DNA from: Chrysaora quinquecirrha
Taxonomy: Eukaryota; Cnidaria; Scyphozoa; Semaeostomeae; Pelagiidae
Assembly: GCA_014526335.1 (NCBI GenBank)
Contig: JACTAT010000044.1
Location: 1,422,456 to 1,486,455 of the forward strand
DNA length: 64,000 nt
Direction: 5' to 3'
In this document: piece by piece, positions 19,198 to 28,475 of the stretch
How the letters are laid out: every line of letters starts with the position of its first letter
Position numbering within the stretch: the stretch's first letter is position 1
The notes under the pieces: model-generated
Told to the model about the DNA's origin: nothing
Database searches by the model: none
What the model saw: only the letters and a program-made list of their open reading frames with translations
Program-made: the position numbers and the translations under genes

Positions 19198-21357
19198 ATA
19201 CCTAATCCATTGTTAATCCTTACTGATCCTCACTAATCATATCTAATCCATAGTTAATCCTTACTGATCCTTGCTGATCCTTAGCTAATCTTTACTGATC
19301 ATTACTGATCCTTACTGATCCTTAACTAATCATTACCTGATCCTAACCTAATCATTACTGATCCTTAACTAATGATTACCTGATCCTCACTAATCATTAC
19401 CTGATCCTCACTAATCATTACTGATCCTTAACTTATCATTACCTGATCCTCACTAATCATTACCGATCCTCAACTAATCATTACTGATCCTCACTGATCC
19501 TTAGCTAATCCTTACTGATCCTCACTAATCATTACTGATCCTTAACTAATCATTACTGATCCTCACTAATCTTTAGCTGATCCTCACTAATCATTACTGA
19601 TCCTCACTGATCCTTAGCTGATCCTTACTGATCCTAACCTAATCATTACTGATCCTTAACTAATGATTACCTGATCCTCACTAATCATTACTAATCCTTA
19701 CTGATCATTACTGATCATTACTGATCCTTACTGATCCTTAACTAATCATTACCTGATCCTCACTAATCATTACTGATCCTTAACTAATGATTACCTGATC
19801 CTCATTAATCATTACTGATCCTTGCTGATCCTTACTGATCCTTAACTAATCATTACCTGATCCTAACCTAATCCTTAATGATCCTCACTAATCATTACCT
19901 GATCCTCACTGATCCTTACTGATCCTGAGCTAATCCTTAACTAATCATTACTGATCCTCACCCTGATCCTCACTAATCCTTAGCTGATCCTCACTAATCA
20001 TTACTGATCCTCACTGATCCTTAGCTGATCCTTACTGATCCTAACCTGATCATTGCTGATCCTTAACTAATGATTACCTGATCCTCACTAATCATTACTG
20101 ATCCTCACTAATCATTACCTGATCCTCACTAATCCTTAGCTGATCCTTACTGATCCTTAACAAATCATTACTAATCCTTACTGATCATTACTGATCCTTA
20201 GCTGATCCTTACTGATCCTAACCTAATCATTACTGATCCTTAACTTATGATTACCTGATCCTCACTGATCATTACTAATCCTTACTGATCCTTACTGATC
20301 CTCACTAATCATTACTGATCCTCACTAATCATTACTGATCCTCACTAATCATTACCTGATCCTCACTAATCCTTAGCTGATCCTTACTGATCATTACCTG
20401 ATCATTACTGATCCTTGCTGATCCTTAGATAATCTTTACTGATCATTACTGATCCTTGCTGATCCTTATCTAATCCTTATTGATCCTCACTAATCATTAC
20501 TGATCCCTAGCTAATCCTTATTGATCCTTAACTAATCATTACTGATCCTCACTAATCATTACTGATCCTTAACTAATCATTACCTGATCCTAACCTAATC
20601 CTTACTGATCCTCACTAATCATTACTGATCCTTAACTAATCATTACCTGATCCTAACCTAATCATTACTGATCCTTAACTAATGATTACCTGATCCTCAC
20701 TAATCATTACCTGATCCTCACTAATCATTACTGATCCTTAACTAATCATTACCTGATCCTCACTAATCATTACCGATCCTCAACTAATCATTACTGATCC
20801 TCACTGATCCTTAGCTAATCCTTACTGATCCTCACTAATCATTACTGATCCTTAACTAATCATTACTGATCCTCACTAATCTTTAGCTGATCCTCACTAA
20901 TCATTACTGATCCTCACTGATCCTTAGCTGATCCTTACTGATCCTAACCTAATCATTACTGATCCTTAACTAATGATTACCTGATCCTCACTAATCATTA
21001 CTAATCCTTACTGATCATTACTGATCCTTAGCTGATCCTTACTGATCCTAACCTAATCATTACTGATCCTTAACTAATGATTACGTGATCCTCACTTATC
21101 ATTACTAATCCATACTGATCCTTACTGATCCTGAGCTAATCCTCACTGATCCTCAGCTAATCCTTACTGATCCTCACTAATCATTACTGATCCTTAACTT
21201 ATCATTACCTGATCCTAACCTAATCCTTACTGATCATTACTGATCCTCACTAATCCTTAGCTGATCCTTACTGATCATTACTAATCCTTACTGATCCTTA
21301 GCTGATCCTTACTGATCATTACTAATCCTCACTAATCCTTACTGATCCTCAGCTAAT
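19198..21357 (+). repeat. Decamer satellite CTRATCMTYA, left arm
   Basis: Tandem 10-11-bp units such as CTGATCCTTA, CTGATCCTCA and CTAATCATTA fill the interval. A higher-order repeat is visible: a distinctive run starting near 19,442 (ACCGATCCTCAACTAATC) recurs near 20,760, about 1.31 kb on. No gene. Polarity reverses after 21,357. Confidence 0.9.
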
Positions 21358-21381
21358 CATTACAGCTCAGGATGAGCAAGG
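21358..21381. other. Central turn of the palindrome
   Basis: A 24-nt unpaired spacer lies between CAGCTAAT on the left and ATTAGCTG on the right. The flanking arms are exact reverse complements for more than 100 bp by eye, so single strands would form a very long hairpin and the duplex could extrude a cruciform. Confidence 0.85.
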
Positions 21382-22958
21382 ATTAGCTGAGGATCAGTAA
21401 GGATTAGTGAGGATTAGTAATGATCAGTAAGGATCAGCTAAGGATCAGTAAGGATTAGTAATGATCAGTAAGGATCAGCTAAGGATTAGTGAGGATCAGT
21501 AATGATCAGTAAGGATTAGGTTAGGATCAGGTAATGATAAGTTAAGGATCAGTAATGATTAGTGAGGATCAGTAAGGATTAGTGAGGATCAGTAAGGATT
21601 AGTAATGATCAGTGAGGATCACGTAATCATTAGTTAAGGATCAGTAATGATTAGGTTAGGATCAGTAAGGATCAGCTAAGGATCAGTAATGATCAGTAAG
21701 GATTAGTAATGATTAGTGAGGATCAGGTAATCATTAGTTAAGGATCAGTAATGATTAGGTTAGGATCAGTAAGGATCAGTGAGGATCAGTAATGATTAGT
21801 GAGGATCAGCTAAAGATTAGTGAGGATCAGTAATGATTAGTTAAGGATCAGTAATGATTAGTGAGGATCAGGTAAGGATTAGTTAAGGATCAGTAATCAT
21901 TATTAGTTAAGGATCAGGATCAGGTAATGATTAGTTAAGGATCAGTAATGATTAGTGAGGATCAGTAAGGATTAGGTTAGGATCAGGTAATGATTAGTTA
22001 AGGATCAGTAATGATTAGTGAGGATCAGTAATGATTAGTTAAGGATCAATAAGGATTAGCTAGGGATCAGTAATGATTAGTGAGGATCAATAAGGATTAG
22101 ATAAGGATCAGCAAGGATCAGTAATGATCAGTAAAGATTATCTAAGGATCAGCAAGGATCAGTAATGATCAGGTAATGATCAGTAAGGATCAGCTAAGGA
22201 TTAGTGAGGATCAGGTAATGATTAGTGAGGATCAGTAATGATTAGTGAGGATCAGTAATGATTAGTGAGGATCAGTAAGGATCAGTAAGGATTAGTAATG
22301 ATCAGTGAGGATCAGGTAATCATAAGTTAAGGATCAGTAATGATTAGGTTAGGATCAGTAAGGATCAGCTAAGGATCAGTAATGATCAGTAAGGATTAGT
22401 AATGATTTGTTAAGGATCAGTAAGGATCAGCTAAGGATTAGTGAGGATCAGGTAATGATTAGTGAGGATCAGTAATGATTAGTGAGGATCAGGTAATCAT
22501 TAGTTAAGGATCAGTAATGATCAGGTTAGGATCAGTAAGGATCAGCTAAGGATCAGTGAGGATCAGTAATGATTAGTGAGGATCAGCTAAGGATTAGTGA
22601 GGATCAGGGTGAGGATCAGTAATGATTAGTTAAGGATTAGCTCAGGATCAGTAAGGATCAGTGAGGATCAGGTAATGATTAGTGAGGATCATTAAGGATT
22701 AGGTTAGGATCAGGTAATGATTAGTTAAGGATCAGTAAGGATCAGCAAGGATCAGTAATGATTAGTGAGGATCAGGTAATCATTAGTTAAGGATCAGTAA
22801 TGATTAGTGAGGATCAGGTAATGATTAGTTAAGGATCAGTAAGGATCAGTAATGATCAGTAAAGATTAGCTAAGGATCAGCAAGGATCAGTAAGGATTAA
22901 CTATGGATTAGATATGATTAGTGAGGATCAGTAAGGATTAACAATGGATTAGGTATGG
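21382..22958 (-). repeat. Decamer satellite, right arm (inverted)
   Basis: The same decamer satellite on the opposite strand (GGATCAGTAA, GGATTAGTGA, TGATTAGTGA units). It is about 580 bp shorter than the left arm's array, consistent with loss or gain of repeat units after the inversion formed. No gene. Confidence 0.9.
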
Positions 22959-23109
22959 TCTGATTCGGAGACATCCTTCCTGCGCAAGTGTGGAATTCCT
23001 TTCCCACATCATATTGAATGGAGGAACCAGTCTATAAATTCAAGCGAGTTTATGCTCTAGGACTCATGTGTTTTAGTGGTAGTCGACAATTATAAGTAAA
23101 CCGCTAATC
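22959..23109 (+). promoter_or_regulatory. Promoter region of the right zinc-finger copy
   Basis: Mirror of 19,045-19,197. TCTATAAATT at 23,031-23,040 lies 70 bp before the ATG at 23,110, and the TGTGGAATTCC...CCCACA inverted pair lies near 22,990-23,008. Confidence 0.6.
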
Positions 23110-23511
23110 ATGAATCAGTATAAATGTGATCATTGTGAATACTCTTCCAAGTTTAAAAGTAATGTTAAGCGACATGAAGAAGAGATGCATTAGGAGAGTA
23201 CTTCAATGCGTAGGGAAGTTGATAAAGATGAAAACATACTGCAAGTTTTCAGACGTAAATTTTTATATAATAGAAGTTTTGAAAATGATGCTGTTGTGAC
23301 TGCAGTCATAGCAACCATGCAAAAAGCACAGAAGGAAGATGGTATGGATATGCAAGAGGCCTTAGATTATGCTATTGAGAAAAGAAAATATCTCATCATA
23401 CGTCAAGCAAAGAGTGATGAAGAAGAGGAAGCTAGTAATTCTGAGGATGCTGCTGTGAATGAAGTTCAATATGCTAGTACTCGATTATTCCCATACTATG
23501 GAAATAACTAG
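23110..23511 (+). pseudogene. Acidic C2H2 zinc-finger protein, right-arm copy with stop and deletion
   Basis: Same gene as 18,541-19,044. The finger (residues 6-27) is unchanged, but codon 28 is TAG (23,191) in place of GAG. After it, 102 bp (34 codons) of the acidic linker are missing in frame relative to the left copy. The remaining C-terminal domain is intact from the ATG at 23,206 (MRREVDKDENIL) to the stop at 23,511. It might still yield a finger-less 101-residue product if an internal start were used; this is inference. Damage is absent from the left arm, so it arose after the inversion. Confidence 0.75.
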
Positions 23512-24083
23512 AAATAGCTATACCTAAAAAATGTTTAGACATTATTGTTCATTAATGTACTGTTAGAAAATAGTGTCATTTTCATGCGTTGTCATTCTTT
23601 GAAAATAAGGTTGTAAATCAACGGCTATTGTCCATATACGGACAATGAATTGCATAAGCTTAGATAATACTCATAAACCATGGATTAAACCAAAAGCTAT
23701 TAGAGATATTGCGCATGCGCTATTTAATAAATGTTTATATGACATACATCATTTAAATCTCTATTACTTCTTTGTTCTACCTGCTAGGTCCCAGGCCTCT
23801 AGCTCTTACCGTTATTGATATAACTACTGCGCATGCGCAGTTGATGGTTGTACATATATATATATATATTGTGGATATATATATTTTGAATCTCCATTAT
23901 GGACTTGTTCTATGTACTAATTGTTAATCTGTTGGTATATTCTCTTATAGTTTTTGAATAGATATAAACATCTTGTAAATCATCGACTTAATTTTCATTA
24001 ATTGAATTTAGCATTATTTCTATATAATTAAATGTAGTAATTTAAGACAACTTATCAATATAACATAAAACATTCTGAGTCAA
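23512..24083. other. Convergent intergenic region, right arm
   Basis: Mirror of 18,000-18,540, with GCGCATGCGC at 23,711-23,720, ACTGCGCATGCGCAGT at 23,826-23,841 and an AT tract near 23,855-23,885. One visible difference from the left arm is CCTGCTAGG against CATGCTAGG near 23,779. The left-arm extension of the Bcl-2-like C-terminus corresponds to about 24,053-24,083. No further gene seen. Confidence 0.65.
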
Positions 24084-24446
24084 TTAGTAGTTTTCACCCC
24101 AATCTCCTAATGCTTTATCATTGATTTCTTCTTTTATTTCTTCTATGAATGATGTTGCTACAGTCCTATCATGATATTTCATTAAACCATCAGCAAGTTC
24201 TTCAATAAAAATCATTAACATAGCCATTCTTCCCCAATTTCCTTCTTTATCCATAATTGAAAAAAGTTCACAAACTAGGCCTTTAGCTTCTAGCTTGGAT
24301 AAGACTTGATGTTGTTCTACTCGGGACTTTATTGAGTTTTTAGAGCTAGCTCTTGCATATGTTAGAAGATCTCGCATCCAATAATAGTATGAACTGTTGA
24401 TGGGGTTGATTGTCTCTCGAAAGATATAACTCCTAAATTGCGACAT
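24084..24446 (-). CDS. Bcl-2-like protein, right-arm copy (longest open frame)
   Basis: A 120-residue frame from ATG at 24,446. Near residues 60-75 is NWGRMAMLMIF, preceded by a CELF-type stretch, matching the family BH1 pattern (F...GxNWGR, then hydrophobic). About 35-40 residues later comes GDWGEN, matching the BH2 Trp pattern. An aromatic amphipathic stretch (SSYYYWMRDLLTYAR) at about 18-32 fits an N-terminal BH4-like helix; a BH3-like segment (QHQVLSKLEAKG) is weak. Bcl-2 proteins hold mitochondrial membrane permeabilisation in check or promote it, and small versions occur in animals and in DNA viruses that block apoptosis. No C-terminal membrane anchor is seen, and the frame ends early because of an A-run difference from the left arm. 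Upstream lie a TATA box and phased heat-shock elements. It could be host-derived or virus-derived; the sequence does not decide. Confidence 0.6.
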   Translation of the reverse strand: MSQFRSYIFRETINPINSSYYYWMRDLLTYARASSKNSIKSRVEQHQVLSKLEAKGLVCELFSIMDKEGNWGRMAMLMIFIEELADGLMKYHDRTVATSFIEEIKEEINDKALGDWGENY

Positions 24447-24588
24447 TCATAGTTCCTCTCCAAAGAATATGCAACTAGATTCTTTCTAGTTAATTCCGCT
24501 CCTTCTTCACAGCGTTGAATATGAGGTAAGCTAGTGAAATCATCTTCGCATCTATTGAGTGGTATGACCAGACTGTTGCTTCTTCTCG

Positions 24589-24597
24589 ATTTATATA
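24589..24597 (-). promoter_or_regulatory. TATA box of the right Bcl-2-like gene
   Basis: TATATAAAT on the minus strand, about 145 bp before the ATG at 24,446, identical to the left arm. Confidence 0.65.
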
Positions 24598-24674
24598 GCT
24601 ATACTATGGAGATTCTCTGTTAAATCAGGTGTGACGTTTGAATTATTAATCAATCAGATTGTAGGATTTCTCGT

Positions 24675-24737
24675 TTCTAGAATCTTGTGGAACATTCTAG
24701 AATCTTGTGGAACTTTCTGGAAAGTTCTGGAAAGTTC
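24675..24737. promoter_or_regulatory. Phased heat-shock-element array, right arm inner cluster
   Basis: Mirror of 17,312-17,374. TTC or GAA lies at 24,675, 680, 690, 695, 700, 710, 715, 720, 725, 730 and 735, all in one 5-bp register. It is 80-150 bp upstream of the TATA box of the right Bcl-2-like gene. Confidence 0.82.
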
Positions 24738-24837
24738 TAGTTATTCAGATTGTAGGATTATTATGTTATTTTATTTAATAAACGATTCGAACGTCGCGTT
24801 CGAATTATTATTACGCCATCATAATTAATCAATCAGA

Positions 24838-24870
24838 TTCTGGAAAGTTCTCGAAAGTTCTGGAAAGTTC
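24838..24870. promoter_or_regulatory. Seven-unit heat-shock element, right arm outer cluster
   Basis: TTC and GAA alternate at 24,838, 843, 848, 853, 858, 863 and 868. Mirror of 17,179-17,211, with CCAAT following at 24,874. Confidence 0.8.
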
Positions 24871-24881
24871 TAACCAATCAG

Positions 24882-25195
24882 ATAAGAGGATTCTTAGGGA
24901 CGTTCTGGAACATTCTGGAAACTTCTAGATTGTTAAATCGGAAACGAGGCTAGCGGTTTCATGCAAGGAACTCTTGAGGTTGGAGAAACTCGTCGCATTA
25001 TAGCGCGACCTGATGATGTCATTGATAGTAGGAGCTGCGTGCGCTAGGATCTGGGACTCTTGAAAACGAGGTTGGAGAAACCGGCTAAAAACCGTCGCGC
25101 TATAGCGCGATCTGATGACGTCACTGATGACGTCACTGTCCTATGACCACCACTGTCCTATGGCCACGACTTTGCAACCTACTGAGTTATCAGGT
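24882..25195. other. Right-only segment with a third heat-shock element, a 16-bp palindrome and two CRE sites
   Basis: This DNA has no mirror in the left arm. It starts with a five-unit heat-shock element (TTC/GAA at 24,903-24,925). Two related stretches follow, 24,969-25,026 and 25,054-25,129, each with GGTTGGAGAAAC, TATAGCGCGA and a TGATGTCA or TGACGTCA site. Perfect features are TCGCGCTATAGCGCGA at 25,095-25,110 and the CRE octamer TGACGTCA at 25,116 and 25,128. It ends with a near-duplicate ACTGTCCTATGRCCAC pair. No ORF. The content looks like a promoter or enhancer that was lost from, or never copied to, the left arm. Confidence 0.7.
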
Positions 25196-26178
25196 TTGAG
25201 TTAGGACTAGGGATGGGGTTAGGGTTAAGTTTATGGCTAGGTTTATGGTTAGAGTTGTTGTTATGGTTTGTGTTAGGGTGAGAGTTGGGCTTAAAGTTAG
25301 GGTTATGGTTAGGTTTAGGTTTATGGTTAGGGTTAGGGTTAGGGTTAGGTTTGGGGTTAGGGTTAGGGTTAGGGTTAGGGTTAGTGTTAGAGTTAGCGTT
25401 AGGGTTAGGGGTAGGGTTAAGGTTAGGGTTAGGGTTGGGGATAGGGTTATTGTTAGTGTTAGGGCTATGGTTAAGGTTAGATTTAGGGTTAAGGTTAGGT
25501 TTGAGTTAGGATTAGGGATAGGGGTAGGGAAAGTTTAAAACTAGGGTTAGGGTTAGTGTTATGGTTAGGTCTAGGGTTAGTGTTAGAGTTAATGTTATGG
25601 TTAGGGTTAGGGTTAAAGTTAAGGTTAAGGTTAGGGATTGAGTTAGGACTAGGGATAGTGTTAGGGTTAAGTTTACGGATAGGGTTAGGGATAGGGTTAT
25701 GGTTATGGTTAGTGTTAGGGTTAGGGTTAGGGTTAGGTTTAGAGTTAGGGTTAGGGTTGGGGTTAGGGTTGTGGTTCGGGTTAAGTTTAGGGCTAGGGCT
25801 AGGGTTAGGATAAGGGTTAGGATAAACATTAGAGTTAGGGTTAGGGTTAGGTTTAGGGCTAATGTTAGGGTTAGGTTTAGGGTTAGTGTTATGGTTATTT
25901 TCAGGGTATAGGGTTAGTATTAGGGTTAGGGTTAGGGTTAGTGTTAGGGTTAATGTTGGTGTTAGGTTTAGGGCTAAGGTTATGGTAAGGTTTAGAGTTA
26001 GGCTAAGGGCTAGGGTTAGCATTAGGGTTGTTGTTAATGTCAAGGATAGGATGAGGGTTTTGGTTAGGGTTAGTGTTAGGGTTAGGGTTAGCATTAGGGT
26101 TAGGATTAGGATTAGTGTTATGGTTAGGGCGAAGGTCTAGGGCTAGGGCTAGGGTTATGTTTAGGGTTAGGGTAAGGC
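25196..26178 (+). repeat. Degenerate TTAGGG satellite, right flank of the inverted duplication
   Basis: TTAGGG-like units resume with the GAGTTAGGACTAGGGATGGG box. The part 25,912-26,129 mirrors 16,882-17,100; the part 25,196-25,911 has no mirror. No gene. Confidence 0.88.
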
Positions 26179-28475
26179 CAGAGGAGGTATGAAACGAAGT
26201 TGCGCATGCGTATATCAGTGATTTTGCAGCGAAAGTCTAATGTTGGAGTTGTGAGCATTTTTCCGCAAACTTTGAAAGTAAGTTATTCATAAAATATTTA
26301 AAATAACACTTTACAAACTCAATAATAATATTTTTTTAAGCCTTTCTGTTTTTATAAGGTACGAGTTTCTAATGATTTATTAAAATCAGACCTTTGTAAT
26401 GAACGTTTGAAATTTGTCACTTTTTGTCTCGCGAAAAACCTCATCGAAGTGGCCTCTTTCAAGTTACTTTTTTGGAAAAACTAAATGAGGTTTAATGAAA
26501 AAGACAATTCAAATAAATATCTTAAATCTATCGAAACATTAATCTTTTTATAAACCCCTATGAGCCCCAAGGCTAATAGATGATATGGCACTTTATTTTT
26601 TAGCGTTTTTCGCTAATTGGACGCCATTACCAACTGCCATCACAATTTAGGCCCGTAGCAAGCTTCCGCACAAGCAATGGAAGCAAAAGAAATTTGTTGC
26701 AAAGTCAACAAACTACGTTTGCAAACAATGAGTAAATCCAAAGCTACGGATTTTTTATCATAAAATGAAGGTTTTATATTGATGTATTGATTATTGATAT
26801 TTACACCAATTTTAGGCTGTGGATACCAAAGTCATCAAATGGCAAACCTCCAGCTACCTGCAGTGGGCACATAACATACACAGTGCAGCAAAATGTTACA
26901 GGCATTTCACTAAGGTTATCTAGCTGTCTGTGAATTATTCCATAAGTCACGTTCACACTCAAAACAACTTTGTTAGTAAGAAAGATGCAGAAACAATTTG
27001 TTAAAAAAACATGCTAGACATCAGGATTATTTGTACCCTTATGCTACATAGTATGGTCTCAAACAGAACAGTTCAACTCAAGACCAGCTAATTGAAAGCC
27101 CATAAGGCAGCATGTTTCAATTATATGAGGTTTTATAACCAAATGTAGCAACAGAAACAAGGGCTCAAATAGGTCTTTGCACCAAGCTTTTGAGATAACA
27201 GAGGAATAGCAAAACTTTTGAGATAATAGAGGAAGAGCAAAAATTCATAGTCATGCAGTTTTTATGTGGCCTCACAAACCATCATGTTGAGACTTGTGAA
27301 ACCCATATTAAGAAAATCATAATATCTCTGGAAAACCATTACTGAATACCTTGCTTGTGTGCCTCAAACTTGATCTGAAATCCTAATTTCTGTTATATCT
27401 GTTATATCCACTTTTCCTATGACCTGACTGAAATTTATACAGCTATGTAGTAAGTCCTTGGGCATTTACCCCCCTCACTTGTGGATCTTTGAGCTTTCCA
27501 CATACCTTAAGATTTTAACTATGAAAATTCAGCTAGGTTAGAAACAACAGGGGTCTTTGTGCTCCCACCTTTCACTTGCATCTGACAACTGAAACAGGGA
27601 CATTTATGCATAAAAGAATTATCAAGCATTCTGTGCCTTTGCGTATTGGGAGATTTCAAGCCCATGAGCATGAATTTGTTGTTTTAGAAACATCTTAATA
27701 ATACTAATAGAGAGCACTTGATGGGCAAGAAACTGCAAAAATATGAACTAACAAAAGAAGGAGTTTGCCATCCAATAGTTTCTATTTTGAAATAGTGTGT
27801 AGTTAATTTAATTCAAGTTAATGAATATGTACAATGTTAAAAAAATAATAACTGTACTATATTAAAAGTTGGGGATTTATTTGTTGCACTACTCTAATAA
27901 CTTATACTTGTTCTTCCATATTCCAACACTGTCTAAATTGTTCTTTTTAAGACAAGTGACAGAGGAGCAACTTGTTTCTTGTTTGTAACTTCTTTCAATT
28001 CAACTTGTTACTACTTGTTTCTACATGTTTGTGTGTGTGCATAGTGCAGACAACACCAAAAAAATTCTTTAAACTCAGCGAAAAGAGCAATCAAGTGGTT
28101 GCGCTTGCACTTCAAAATATAATTGCAACAATTTATCCATTTCTTGTAACAAAATAATCCAATTTTCACTGGTTTTTTGGGGAATCAAACAGTTCGGCTT
28201 GACAATACTACCCGCTGCACCGGCCTGTATTCAAAGTTTTTCAAAAACTTGGGAAGCGTTAGATATTCAACAATCAGGTGTAAAAGCTATTCAAAGATAC
28301 AAAATACTCCACAAATTGGATATATCTTTACCGATTGCAGAGAATTCTCGAGATTTTGATCGAACAGTTAGGCCAATGGAAACTTCGGCCAGCACAGCAA
28401 AATGAAACTGCAGCCAATTAGCCTCTTTTTCGCTCGCTACAGTGCGCATGCCTCAACCTGCTTCATATCCCCCTG
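26179..28475. mobile_element. Unique 2.3-kb island with imperfect terminal inverted repeats
   Basis: The left end CAGAGGAGGTATGAAAC...GTTGCGCATGCG and the reverse complement of the right end CAGGGGGATATGAAGC...GTTGAGGCATGCGC align over about 32 bp with several mismatches. A CAGRGG start is common in hAT-type elements, but no clean 8-bp target duplication is seen (GGTAAGGC on the left, TAAGAGTT on the right). The interior is AT-rich. I find no transposase and no recognisable protein; the frames at 27,972-28,157 and 28,177-28,405 have no supporting signal. It could be a non-autonomous transposon or a piece of ordinary unique DNA. Confidence 0.45.

Larger units (their letters stand above)
16882..26129. 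repeat. Large inverted duplication (palindrome) with a 24-nt centre
   Basis: The left arm, 16,882-21,357, is the reverse complement of the right arm, 21,382-26,129. The inner arms are identical by eye for well over 100 bp, and both small genes, their promoters and the heat-shock-element arrays are mirrored. The outermost left 220 bp, which are CCCTAA-like, mirror 25,912-26,129, so the duplication reaches into the telomere-like flanks. The arms differ by indels: right-only DNA at about 24,882-25,911, a 102-bp loss in the right zinc-finger gene, and different satellite lengths. High arm identity suggests recent origin. Confidence 0.9.

Noticed and set aside
19198..22958. CRISPR-like or phage-like repeat array.
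   Set aside because: Units are contiguous 10-11-mers with no unique spacers, in a eukaryotic context.
27972..28405. Small frames inside the 26-28 kb island as genes.
   Set aside because: About 60 codons each, no recognisable domain, AT-rich background, no clear promoter or splice structure.
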